A stretch of DNA of 64,000 nt. It comes from Hoeflea prorocentri. GTDB taxonomy: Bacteria; Pseudomonadota; Alphaproteobacteria; Rhizobiales; Rhizobiaceae. How positions within the stretch are numbered: position 1 is the first letter of the stretch; each line of letters begins with the position of its first letter. Position numbers and translations under genes: made by a program. Location of the stretch: NCBI RefSeq assembly GCF_027944115.1, contig NZ_JAPJZI010000001.1:558001-622000 (forward strand), written 5' to 3'. Positions 52,081 through 60,927 of this stretch are shown one piece after another. Under the pieces are notes generated by a model. That model did no database searches. It saw only the letters and a program-made list of their open reading frames with translations, and was not told the origin of the DNA.

Positions 52081-53259
52081 ATGTCGATCTACAATCGCGC
52101 CACGCGAATGGCTGCCGTGGTATTGGCTTCATGCGTTTTGGCAGGAACGGCTCTGGCAGAAGAGGTTTCTTTGCCCAAGCAGATGACCTGGACGAACTAC
52201 AACTCAAACTCGATCATCTTTGCCCAGGCTGTGGCTATTGGCGAAATTCTCGAAAAACATCATGGCATGAAGCTGAATGTGACGCCGGTAAAATCCGGCT
52301 ATGCGCGTGTCCTTCCGCTGTTGAACGGACGGGCGGACATGATGCTCACGGGAACAGATGGTTTCTTTGCACAGGAAGGTGTCTTCGCCTTTGCAAAGAA
52401 AGAGGCGGGCCCCATGCCGCTTCAACTCGTGCTTTACAATGAAATTCAGCCTGGCAACGGCGTTGTCGGGGCAGGTGATGCCGGGATCAACACGCCGGCC
52501 GACCTCAAGGGCAAGCGTGTAGCCTATCTTCAGGGTTCGCCATCTTCAAACAAGGTTGTCGAGGCAACACTGGCCTTTGCCGAATTGACCTGGGATGACG
52601 TCATCAGGATCCCGGTCTCCTCGTTCTCGGATGCGCATGACGCCATTATCAACGGTCAGGCGGATGCCGCGCCCGGCAATATGATCTCCGGTTCGATCGA
52701 GCGCATTGCAAACTCACCCCGCGGTATTCAATGGGCGCCCACACCCCATTCCGACGAGGAAGGCTGGACGCGGATGAAGGCTGTGGCTCCCTATATTCAA
52801 AAGGCTGTCATGACCAAGGGAATCGGTATTCCCGAGGGCGGATCGGTCGAGTTCAACGGCTATGGATTTCCCGAATGGCTGGTCATGGAGGATATAGATG
52901 CCGATACGACCTATAACCTCGTCAAGGCCATGGACATGCACTATGACGAAATCGCCGGTTCCGCACCCCGCTCGGACGGTTACGAGCTGTCGCGTCAGAA
53001 CATGCAGCAGTCCTGGCCCTGGCACGAGGGGGCCGTTCGCTACTTCAAGGAAAAGGGCATCTGGTCCGATGCCGATGAGGCCCATAATCAAATGATGCTC
53101 AAGCGTCAGATGGTATTGGCCGATGCCTGGAAGGCATTTATGGACAACAGCCCGCCTTCGGACGAAGCCGAGTTTACGGAAGGCTGGGGCAAAGCCCGGG
53201 CCGCGGCACTGACCGAAGCCGGCTTGCCTGTCATCTACTATGAGATTTCCGGTGGCTAA
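52081..53259 (+). CDS. TAXI-family TRAP transporter solute-binding protein
   Basis: A 392-residue periplasmic binding protein with a signal peptide (MAAVVLASCVLAGTALA). The N-terminal domain has YNSNSIIFAQAVAIGEILE and SGYARVLPLLNGRADMML, and the pattern DLKGKRVAYLQGSPSSNKVV is typical of TAXI proteins. The ATG at 52081 follows GAGGATTC. TAXI proteins capture organic acids or amino acids for Na+- or H+-driven import. The ligand is probably the substrate of the oxidases encoded downstream. The fused permease follows after 9 bases. Confidence 0.9.
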   Translation: MSIYNRATRMAAVVLASCVLAGTALAEEVSLPKQMTWTNYNSNSIIFAQAVAIGEILEKHHGMKLNVTPVKSGYARVLPLLNGRADMMLTGTDGFFAQEGVFAFAKKEAGPMPLQLVLYNEIQPGNGVVGAGDAGINTPADLKGKRVAYLQGSPSSNKVVEATLAFAELTWDDVIRIPVSSFSDAHDAIINGQADAAPGNMISGSIERIANSPRGIQWAPTPHSDEEGWTRMKAVAPYIQKAVMTKGIGIPEGGSVEFNGYGFPEWLVMEDIDADTTYNLVKAMDMHYDEIAGSAPRSDGYELSRQNMQQSWPWHEGAVRYFKEKGIWSDADEAHNQMMLKRQMVLADAWKAFMDNSPPSDEAEFTEGWGKARAAALTEAGLPVIYYEISGG

Positions 53260-53268
53260 ATAGATCGA

Positions 53269-55293
53269 ATGTCGACTGACCGGCCCATTGCGGGCCGGTC
53301 GCCGCCGAAATCGGAGCGCTTTGAAATCATGACCAGGGCCGAACAAACTGTGGAGCAATCCAAACCGCTCCAATACAATCCAGTTGTTCGCTATCTGACC
53401 ATTCTTGCCGGGTTGGTTGCAACCGGCCTTGTCACCTACAAGGTGTTCGGAATCGGCATCATTGTCGGGGTAATCCCGACTGAGGCTTTTTATTTTTACG
53501 CAATGTTCGGCATCGTGGTGCCGCTTGTCTTCCTGCTTTTCCCCCTTGGGGGCGCCGGAAGTCCACTTGTTTTCAGGCTGCTGGATATCGTTTTCTTTTT
53601 GGCGATGCTCGTGTTTGGCTCAATCTTTGCGTTCAAGGCCGCCAGGATAATCGACTATGGCTGGGAATTTGCTGCACCGACCTGGGCATTGTGGATTGCC
53701 CTGGGAATGTGGCTTCTGACCATAGAGGCCTCCCGGCGAGCGGCAGGCACAGCCGTTGCCGTTGTCATCGCAATCGGTTCATTTTACCCGGTTTTCGGCG
53801 GAGCAGAGTGGCTAGGGCCATTGCAGGTTCGCAGTGTCAGCCTGCTCGATACGGCCGCATTCCATATCTTTGGTGGCGAGAGTGTTGTCGGCGTACCGTT
53901 GCGGGCACTCGTCAATATTGTGCTCGGCTTTCTGGTTTTTGGCGCTGCGCTTCAGCATACCGGGGCCGGTAAGTTCTTTCTCGATCTGTCGTTTGCGCTT
54001 CTCGGGTCGACACGGGGAGGGCCGGCAAAGGTATCCATCATCGCCAGCGGCTTCATGGGCTCGATCAGCGGCAGTGTCGTGACCAATGTTGTCACAACCG
54101 GCGTGCTGACCATTCCGGCGATGCGACGGATAGGCATCCCGGCTTCGAAGGCGGGAGCGATTGAGGCCTGTGCATCAACCGGCGGGGTTTTGATGCCACC
54201 GGTCATGGGGGCCACGGCTTTCGTGATGGCCACCTATCTGGAAACTCCATACCAAACCATCGCGCTGGCCGCCGCCATTCCGTCGTTTCTCTATTTCTTC
54301 GGCCTGTTTGTTCAGATGGACGGGTTCGCGGCACGCCACGGTATCGTCGGGATGCCCCGCGAGGACCTGCCGAAACTGCGCAATGTGATGCGTGAGGGTT
54401 GGTATTACCTTCTCGTCATCGTGCTGATGATTTGGCTTTTGTTCTTCCTCAAGCGGGAATCTCTTGCTCCGTTTTATGCAACCGCGGTTCTGATCACCAT
54501 CAATCAGATCCTCCCGAAGCAGCGTTGGAGCCTGAAGGACTTCGGAGAGTTCCTGTTCAGCGCTTCCAGACTGATCGTTGAGATCGGAACCATTCTTGCC
54601 GGGGTAGGGCTGCTGATGGGATCGCTGATCCTGACGGGGAAAATCGGCTCGCTGGCGTATGATCTGGTCGGGTTTGCCGGGGGTAATATGCTCCTCCTAT
54701 TGCTGATGGGGGCGCTGACGAGCATGATCCTGGGGATGGGCATGACCATCACCGCCGCCTATTTGTTCCTGGCGATTGCCCTTGCGCCTGCTCTGGCGGA
54801 CAGCGGTCTCAACGTTTTGGCGGTTCACTTGTTCATGCTGTATTGGGCAATGATTTCATACATTACCCCTCCTGTCGCTTTTGCTGCATTTGCTGCTGCG
54901 CCGATCGCCGGATCAAGTGCCATGCGAACGGGATTTGAGTCGATGAAGTTTGCTTCGGTTATTTACTTCATTCCGTTCTTCTTCGTTCTGAACCCGGCGC
55001 TGATCGGGCAGGGAGATATCACCAGCATTGCCGTTACCGTGCTGACTGCGACGGCAGGCGTGGTGCTGATCGCAGCGGCACTGCAGGGCTACCTCATCGG
55101 ATTTGGGTCTCTGGTCGGGTCAGTATTTGCGCTGCCGGCGCGTGCGGGCCTTTTCCTCACCGGCTTGATTTTGCTGGCGCCAGGAGGCGACCTGCTGGGT
55201 GTTACGGCGACCCAGTTGACCGTTGCTGCAATCGCTCTCGGGATTGTATCACTTGCGGTGGTTCGCCTGACCCAGCGCGCTGCTGCAATCTAG
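53269..55293 (+). CDS. TRAP transporter fused permease (TAXI type)
   Basis: A 674-residue inner-membrane protein in which the small (DctQ) and large (DctM) subunits are fused. About 16-18 membrane segments are visible. The large-subunit core has IASGFMGSISGSVVTNVVTTG and ASTGGVLMPPVMGATAFVM, characteristic of the family. An internal ATG at 53329 is an equally good start and would give 654 residues; neither has a strong ribosome site. It works with the protein at 52081. The gene ends 4 bases into the convergent opine-dehydrogenase-like gene. Confidence 0.92.
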   Translation: MSTDRPIAGRSPPKSERFEIMTRAEQTVEQSKPLQYNPVVRYLTILAGLVATGLVTYKVFGIGIIVGVIPTEAFYFYAMFGIVVPLVFLLFPLGGAGSPLVFRLLDIVFFLAMLVFGSIFAFKAARIIDYGWEFAAPTWALWIALGMWLLTIEASRRAAGTAVAVVIAIGSFYPVFGGAEWLGPLQVRSVSLLDTAAFHIFGGESVVGVPLRALVNIVLGFLVFGAALQHTGAGKFFLDLSFALLGSTRGGPAKVSIIASGFMGSISGSVVTNVVTTGVLTIPAMRRIGIPASKAGAIEACASTGGVLMPPVMGATAFVMATYLETPYQTIALAAAIPSFLYFFGLFVQMDGFAARHGIVGMPREDLPKLRNVMREGWYYLLVIVLMIWLLFFLKRESLAPFYATAVLITINQILPKQRWSLKDFGEFLFSASRLIVEIGTILAGVGLLMGSLILTGKIGSLAYDLVGFAGGNMLLLLLMGALTSMILGMGMTITAAYLFLAIALAPALADSGLNVLAVHLFMLYWAMISYITPPVAFAAFAAAPIAGSSAMRTGFESMKFASVIYFIPFFFVLNPALIGQGDITSIAVTVLTATAGVVLIAAALQGYLIGFGSLVGSVFALPARAGLFLTGLILLAPGGDLLGVTATQLTVAAIALGIVSLAVVRLTQRAAAI

Positions 55294-56411
55294 CGATTAC
55301 CGGATCGGAGATAGGTCTTGATGTCCTCAACGCTTAGTCCGGCCAGACCCAAGGCTTCCAGGGTCAGCCCTTTTGCCCAGTAGTCTTCGCCGAGAATGGC
55401 GTTGAGAATATCAACCAGTCCACGGTGAAGCGGGGCGGGCGCACCCAACATCTCCGAAAGGCGGACAAAGGGGATATGGGCAAAGGGCAAATCCCAGCTT
55501 AGCCAATGACGCCATATGTCCGGATCGAGATCCGGCAGGGCATGGTAGAAGGGCGCGTTGTGTATCGCTTCCTGTACCGATGAGCCGTGACCGCCGTAGA
55601 GCACGTTGATCTGGTCGGCCAGAGACCTGAACGGATATCCGAACCGGTCCAAAACCGGCCGGCGCTCCTGGTCTAGAGCCTCTGCCAACTGCCCGGCGGC
55701 AGCCGAATTGCCCTCCTGGTAGAACCTGATCTTCCGCTGCTCTTTTTTTGCAACATCAAACAATCCGATGCCCGTCAGGGCGATCGCCGGATGGACAAGA
55801 AAATTCATGCTTTCGAGATTTGTTTCCAGGACATCCTGTTTGACGTCGAATATCGGCAGAATCGATCCCAGAAGTGCGGCACAATGCGCGGTATTTTCTG
55901 ACGGAAAGACGCCAAGCGCCAATGATTTGCGGACAACATGCGGTGTGATTACACCATCCATTATCCCGCCGGCATGGGTGGGTGAGGTGCATTCGCTCAA
56001 TGTCACGTCGGAAATGCCGTGTTCACGCAATATGCGTGCCGTGCGAAATGCGGCCCAGTATCCATGTGTCTGAACATGGATATGCTGTCCTTTCGAAAGT
56101 GCCGGTGCAAAGGTTGCAATTCTGCGCTCGATGTCCGTCGGAGGCGTGTCGACAAATATGATCTCGGCGTCGGATACGGCGTCGATGGGCATTTGTGCCA
56201 GCCGAATGCCGTGAACAGGGCCGGTTGTCTCTGATAAAAGGTGCGCGGTCTCATGGCGAATGGAAAGACCTAGATTGAGGTGATGCTCAATCGTGTTTTG
56301 CTCATCTTTGCTGGCTCCCGCGAGCGTGACGTCGTGGCCAAGGCAGGCAAGGTCGGCAGACAGTGTCAGGCCTATGGAAAGCGGCGTGTTGCCGATAACT
56401 GCTATTCTCAC
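55290..56411 (-). CDS. Octopine/nopaline dehydrogenase-family protein
   Basis: A 373-residue protein with an N-terminal Rossmann domain (about 1-170) and the helical C-terminal opine-dehydrogenase domain (about 180-340). The latter has FLVHPAIALTGIGLFD with a His-Pro pair common in this family. Opine dehydrogenases interconvert an N-carboxyalkyl amino acid with an amino acid plus a keto acid. The dinucleotide loop reads VIGNTPLSIGL rather than GxGxxG, so cofactor binding is altered or lost. The start overlaps the lacI stop by 4 bases, which indicates coupling. Confidence 0.8.
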   Translation of the reverse strand: MRIAVIGNTPLSIGLTLSADLACLGHDVTLAGASKDEQNTIEHHLNLGLSIRHETAHLLSETTGPVHGIRLAQMPIDAVSDAEIIFVDTPPTDIERRIATFAPALSKGQHIHVQTHGYWAAFRTARILREHGISDVTLSECTSPTHAGGIMDGVITPHVVRKSLALGVFPSENTAHCAALLGSILPIFDVKQDVLETNLESMNFLVHPAIALTGIGLFDVAKKEQRKIRFYQEGNSAAAGQLAEALDQERRPVLDRFGYPFRSLADQINVLYGGHGSSVQEAIHNAPFYHALPDLDPDIWRHWLSWDLPFAHIPFVRLSEMLGAPAPLHRGLVDILNAILGEDYWAKGLTLEALGLAGLSVEDIKTYLRSGNR

Positions 56412-57421
56412 CGGTTCGTGCTCCGCCGGGACGAGGATCTTGGAATGAGACGGCAGGCAAAGGCTTCTTCGGTCTCGCCGGTCGGCTTGTCGTTGACGAT
56501 ATTGTCCACCATGCGAGCAACCGAGGTCAGCATTGAATCAAGAGGGAGCTCGATCGTCGTCAGGTCATACGCACCCCAGGCGCTGTTTGGCGTTCCATCA
56601 AAGCCGACAATCAGAACATCCTCGGGAATGCGTGCATGGTAGGCTTTGCGGGCCTGGTCAATTAGTCCGAATGCAAGCAGGTCGTTGGCGCACAGGATTC
56701 CATCAGGCCATGTGTCGGCGCTGAATATCTCGTCCGCGGCCTTTGCGCCTCCCTCATATCTGTAATTTCCGGAGACGATCTTGAAAGGTTCAAGACCGGC
56801 CTGTTCCAGGCCACTCAGAAAACCGTTCATGCGCTGCTCGGCCGTTGCCGTACCGGCAAGGCCACCAACGATTGCAATCCGGCGGCAGCCGGATTTCACA
56901 AGATGTGTTGCGGCGAGGTGCCCTCCCTGCCGCAGGTCAGGCGCGACACTCGGCAGGTCCACCTCTGCAAGGGAACGGTTAAATAAAATGCAGGGCGTGT
57001 CCAGGCCGCGGATCGCACTCTGGACGTCCTCGGTTACGTTCAACGCCGTTATCAGGATTGCGGCGACCTGATATTCCTCTATCGCCTGCCAGTACTCTTT
57101 CGTTGCTGCATCCTGGCCGATCTGAAAGACAATCGGAACCAGTTTCATATCGCGTAATCGTTCAACAATCTGTTGTGTTGCAAGAGCGTGAAACGGATTG
57201 ATCAGATCACCGATTACCACTGCAATGATGTTGCTCCGCTGCGAAATCAGTGAACGTGCCAAGGCGTTCGGCCGATATCCTATCTCGTCGGCGCATTTGT
57301 ATATTTTCTGCCGGGTTTTCTCCGAAACATTTGAATCGGGTGTATAGGCGCGGGAAACCGTGGAGCGCGACACCCCGGCAAGGCGTGCGACGTCATTTGA
57401 TGTGGCTTTCTGCTTTTTCAC
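56408..57421 (-). CDS. LacI-family transcriptional regulator
   Basis: A 337-residue regulator with the N-terminal LacI helix-turn-helix (SNDVARLAGVSRSTVSRAY, about residues 8-26), the hinge helix (NALARSLISQ) and a periplasmic-binding-type effector domain. It is transcribed with the opine-dehydrogenase-like gene. A dyad 82 bases upstream (57504-57517) recurs at 52016, which marks its probable regulon: RidA, the TRAP importer, the oxidases and itself. The effector is presumably the imported compound. Confidence 0.93.
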   Translation of the reverse strand: MKKQKATSNDVARLAGVSRSTVSRAYTPDSNVSEKTRQKIYKCADEIGYRPNALARSLISQRSNIIAVVIGDLINPFHALATQQIVERLRDMKLVPIVFQIGQDAATKEYWQAIEEYQVAAILITALNVTEDVQSAIRGLDTPCILFNRSLAEVDLPSVAPDLRQGGHLAATHLVKSGCRRIAIVGGLAGTATAEQRMNGFLSGLEQAGLEPFKIVSGNYRYEGGAKAADEIFSADTWPDGILCANDLLAFGLIDQARKAYHARIPEDVLIVGFDGTPNSAWGAYDLTTIELPLDSMLTSVARMVDNIVNDKPTGETEEAFACRLIPRSSSRRSTNR

Positions 57422-57503
57422 GTTACGCCCACCTCCTCATCACGCCTTAATAGCGCGCAACGACAGGTTCGGCAAACCAAACGGGGGAGATTCTTACTTT
57501 GGT

Positions 57504-57517
57504 TGCACTCGTGTGCA
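57504..57517. promoter_or_regulatory. LacI-type operator overlapping the oxidase promoter
   Basis: TGCACTCGTGTGCA, identical to the copy at 52016. TTGCAC at 57503 could be a -35 element, with TATGAT at 57526-57531 after 17 bases as -10. Transcription would then begin at about the ATG of the oxidase (57538). Confidence 0.7.
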
Positions 57518-57537
57518 TAACTTTCTATGATCTTATA

Positions 57538-58719
57538 ATGAATGCAAATAACATAAGAGATTTTAATGTTGTATCAGCCGATGTCATCATTGTCGGATCG
57601 GGCCTTGTCGGCGTTCTGATCGCGATAAATATCGCACTCGAGGGCAGACGTGTATTGGTCTGTGACAGGAGCGAGCTTTTTTCACAAGCATCGGCTTTGA
57701 ATGCAGGAGGTGTGCGGCGAATCGGCCGTTCAAAGGAAGAGATGCCGCTGGCGATGGCGGCGCATGATTTGTGGCGAAAAACAAGTGGAACGCCCCTTGC
57801 CGGCGCCTTCAATGCCGTCGGGCATCTGATCCTCGCGGAAACGGATGACGAGGCGGAAACGCTCCACGTGCACCTGAAGAACGCGCGGGATGCGGGAATG
57901 GGACGCGTCGAGTTGATGAGCGCGGCGCAAATATCCAACCGTGTTCCCGGTCTTCATACAAATGGCCTCACGCTGGGGTTGTTCACACCCGATGACGGAT
58001 ATGCTGAACCTGACGGTGTGGGACAATCTGTCATTCAGGCCGCAATTGAAACTGGTGTCGGGTTTTCCGCGCAAACGAATGTGACCGGTCTCGCGTCAAT
58101 TAACGGTGGTTTTGAACTTGAAACCGATCGCGGCAAACTCAGGTGCGCGAAAATCGTGAATGCGGCTGGCTATGGCGGTTCGGCCATTGCGGGACTGGCC
58201 GGTGACGATTTTCGTGTTGAAACCCGAGCGCCGATCGCGTTGGAAACGGCGGCTGCGGATGTGGCGTTGGGACCCGTTGTCCAGACCGTTGGCCGCAGAC
58301 TGACACTCAAGCAGGTGCGCGATGGCCGTTTCCTGATCGGAGGCGGACATCGTGGGGTTCCCTATCCTGACGAGGGACGCGCCGAAAGCATCAGCGATGA
58401 AGAAGAGCAAAATCTGGCGACCGCCCGCTCCCTGCTTGGTGCACTTGATGGTGTCGAGGTGACGAAATCATGGGCGGGGCTTGAGGCATACAGCACCGAT
58501 GGTTTGCCGATCATCGGCCGTTCGGCGAAACATCCCGACATTATCCATGCCTTTGCTTTCTCGGGACATGGTTTTCAGATCGCACCTGCAGTGGCGCAGG
58601 TCGTGGCGGATCTTGTTGCCGAACGGGAGCCGAGAACGGATATATCCGGTTTGGCTGCGGAACGTTTTTCCACTCAGGATGCTGCGGCGGACATTATGCT
58701 TGAGGAGGGCGATCAATGA
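57538..58719 (+). CDS. FAD-dependent oxidoreductase (DAO family)
   Basis: A 393-residue flavoprotein. The Rossmann motif VIIVGSGLVGVLIA is at about residues 17-30, followed by a second nucleotide contact (CDRSELFSQASALNAGGVRR in part: LFSQASALNAGGVRR) and a C-terminal GLPIIGRSAK with FSGHGFQIAP, as in sarcosine/D-amino-acid oxidases. It probably oxidises a C-N bond of an amine or amino-acid derivative to an imine. The ATG at 57538 lacks a ribosome site and lies where transcription may start, so the mRNA may be leaderless. Stop overlaps the next gene by 4 bases. Confidence 0.87.
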   Translation: MNANNIRDFNVVSADVIIVGSGLVGVLIAINIALEGRRVLVCDRSELFSQASALNAGGVRRIGRSKEEMPLAMAAHDLWRKTSGTPLAGAFNAVGHLILAETDDEAETLHVHLKNARDAGMGRVELMSAAQISNRVPGLHTNGLTLGLFTPDDGYAEPDGVGQSVIQAAIETGVGFSAQTNVTGLASINGGFELETDRGKLRCAKIVNAAGYGGSAIAGLAGDDFRVETRAPIALETAAADVALGPVVQTVGRRLTLKQVRDGRFLIGGGHRGVPYPDEGRAESISDEEEQNLATARSLLGALDGVEVTKSWAGLEAYSTDGLPIIGRSAKHPDIIHAFAFSGHGFQIAPAVAQVVADLVAEREPRTDISGLAAERFSTQDAAADIMLEEGDQ

Positions 58720-59621
58720 ACAAGGCGACAGCGCGTCAACCCGTGGCCGGGTTATCCGCGCCAAAGGGGCGGCTACCAATGGATCCGCCATCGGCACCAT
58801 CCTCGATCTTACCCTCGGGTGCGTGCGATTCCCACCTCCATATCTTCGGCGAAGCGGAATGCTTTCCGCTGGCGACGAATATCTATGAACGTCCCGCCGA
58901 GGGCACGCTCGATGATTGGCTCGGGCGTCTCGAAAGACAAATGCAAGTGCTGGGTCTGGAGCGGGCTGTCCTTGTCGGATCCGTTGCCTATCGCGAAGAC
59001 AATCGCCTTCTCGTCGAAGCGCTGCGGCGGGGTGGCGGAGCCTTCCGAGGCATCGCACTGGTCGGGCCGGATGTCTCAAAGACAGAGCTTCGCAAACTGA
59101 AGGCCGAAGGTGTCTGTGGCGTTCGTGTCAACATGCGGCACCCCGGCGCTTTGGACCATGAAGGCCTGAAGCGCATAGCGCCGCTGCTTGGCGAACTCGG
59201 ACTGCATGTGCAGATCCTGCTGGACTGTCAGGATCAGTTTGACGCCCTTCAGGACGATTTCAGGGCATTTGGTATCAAGGTTGTGGTCGATCACATGGCG
59301 AGCTTTTCTCCGCAGGCTCCCGCGCCATATTCGAACGGCTTCCTTCGGGCGATGGAGGAGGGGTGGCTTTACGTCAAGCTTTCCGCTCCATACCGGCGGG
59401 AAGACATGCCGTATATTGAGAGCCAAAATGCTCTCATGGCTCTTCTTTCCGCCCGGGATGACCGTATCGTTTGGGGGACGGATTGGCCGTATGTGATCTA
59501 CAATGGCCCGCAACCTGATGCCGGCCGTCTTGTGGATTGGGTTCTGAGCGTGTGCTCCGAAAGGCAGATACAACGGATTTTTGCACAGACACCTGCCGAA
59601 CTCTATTTCTCCAGGCACTAG
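58716..59621 (+). CDS. Amidohydrolase-family (PDC hydrolase-like) TIM-barrel hydrolase
   Basis: A 301-residue protein of the amidohydrolase 2 family. The metal-site motif is CDSHLHIF near residue 34, a barrel His appears in VVVDHMASF, and the C-terminal catalytic Asp is in WGTDWPYV near residue 258. The overall pattern is close to 2-pyrone-4,6-dicarboxylate lactonase-type enzymes, which often hydrolyse lactones of organic acids. It overlaps the upstream oxidase (ATGA), and the next gene starts 2 bases after its stop. Confidence 0.88.
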   Translation: MNKATARQPVAGLSAPKGRLPMDPPSAPSSILPSGACDSHLHIFGEAECFPLATNIYERPAEGTLDDWLGRLERQMQVLGLERAVLVGSVAYREDNRLLVEALRRGGGAFRGIALVGPDVSKTELRKLKAEGVCGVRVNMRHPGALDHEGLKRIAPLLGELGLHVQILLDCQDQFDALQDDFRAFGIKVVVDHMASFSPQAPAPYSNGFLRAMEEGWLYVKLSAPYRREDMPYIESQNALMALLSARDDRIVWGTDWPYVIYNGPQPDAGRLVDWVLSVCSERQIQRIFAQTPAELYFSRH

Positions 59622-59623
59622 AC

Positions 59624-60850
59624 TTGAAAACCGCAATCGTCGGCGCCGGAATTGTCGGCTCAGCAATCGGCTTCAGATTGGCGGGTTCGGGTCACGATGT
59701 GACGTTTTTTGACCCCGCCGCCGGAAAACGATCGACGTCCTACGGAAATGCCGGCCATATCGGAACAGCATCAGTTGTTCCATGGGCATCACCAGAAAAT
59801 CTGAGCTCTGCATTTCGAAATCATGCCGACCCGACGCATCCCCTTACATTGAGATTAGTTGATCTTCTCGGGCAGCCACGTTGGCTTGCCAGGTTCCTTT
59901 GGGCCTGCCGGCGATCCAGTGCCAGTCAAGCAATGCATGCGCTGGCCTCGATACTGTCGGTTTCGGATGACTGGCTCAATCTACTCCTGAAGGATGCAAA
60001 TGTTGAAAAGTTGCGCGAGAAAAAAGGCCTCTTGCATGTCTATCTGTCGGAGGAGACTGCCCGGGGTGCCAGGGATGCGCTTTCGCGCCGACGGGATATG
60101 GGCATCGCTGTAACAGACTTGAGGACCGATGAACTGTTCGAGCTCGAACCGGGGCTGATTGAGTCTGCATCGCGATCCGGGGTTGTCGGAGCCACCTTGT
60201 TTCCCGATGTGGCGCAGATCACCTCACCGCAGGCGTTGCTTGAGGCCTTTCGCAAAGGGTCTATGGCAGGGATATGCGCCGAAACGGTTGTTGATGTCAC
60301 GGCCGGTTCCGCCGGCGTTATGATCAAAACGGATCTGGACGAGCATGCTTTCGATGCCGTTGTCATTGCGGCAGGTCTGGGCAGCGCCAGCCTTGCGCGT
60401 CCGCATGGCGCGAGAGTGCCGTTGATCGCAGAAAGAGGGTATCACGAGCAGTATGATGTTCCTGCCCGGTTTCGAAGGTCTGCGCTGCTGGTCGACATGC
60501 GTGTGGTCGCCTCGCCGATGAGGGAAGGCGTCCGGTTGACGACCGGCGCCGAGTTCACGCGGTCTTCGCGAAAACCCGATTTTGATCGCATTGCCCCGGT
60601 TCTCGACAAGGCAAAACCGTTCCTTGGCATTGCTGACAACAAGCCAAACCTTTGGTCCGGCGATCGGCCCAGCACACCTGACTCAATGCCTGTGATTGGG
60701 GCCGCGCCATCAAGCAATCGGGTTTTTCTTGCCTATGGCCACGGACATCTGGGGCTGACCATGGCCGCAGTAACAGCGGAAATTGCACGGGCGCATTTCC
60801 ACAATGAAATGAGTCCCATATCTTTAGCGCCCTTTCGCCCCGACCGATGA
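59624..60850 (+). CDS. FAD-dependent oxidoreductase, DadA-like, TTG start
   Basis: A 408-residue flavoprotein resembling D-amino-acid dehydrogenases. The Rossmann motif IVGAGIVGSAIGFRLA begins at residue 5. SYGNAGHIGTASVVPWASP is the next landmark and matches DadA-type enzymes. The C-terminal DSMPVIGAAP and GHGHLGLTM complete the FAD site. The start is the TTG at 59624, two bases after the upstream stop; longer in-frame starts would overlap the amidohydrolase and add unrelated residues. It is the last gene of the three-gene oxidase operon and differs clearly from the oxidase at 57538. Confidence 0.87.
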   Translation: MKTAIVGAGIVGSAIGFRLAGSGHDVTFFDPAAGKRSTSYGNAGHIGTASVVPWASPENLSSAFRNHADPTHPLTLRLVDLLGQPRWLARFLWACRRSSASQAMHALASILSVSDDWLNLLLKDANVEKLREKKGLLHVYLSEETARGARDALSRRRDMGIAVTDLRTDELFELEPGLIESASRSGVVGATLFPDVAQITSPQALLEAFRKGSMAGICAETVVDVTAGSAGVMIKTDLDEHAFDAVVIAAGLGSASLARPHGARVPLIAERGYHEQYDVPARFRRSALLVDMRVVASPMREGVRLTTGAEFTRSSRKPDFDRIAPVLDKAKPFLGIADNKPNLWSGDRPSTPDSMPVIGAAPSSNRVFLAYGHGHLGLTMAAVTAEIARAHFHNEMSPISLAPFRPDR

Positions 60851-60927
60851 GCTGAGGCGTTTAAAACCCCACTACAACAATATGTTAGCGTAAACACCTG
60901 TTGCGCGACCGAAGGAAACCGAAGCGG

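Noticed and set aside
60883-60896. TGTTAGCGTAAACA, resembling a LacI-family operator with central CG
   Set aside because: It lies between two convergent stop codons, not in a promoter, and differs from the operators at 52016 and 57504.
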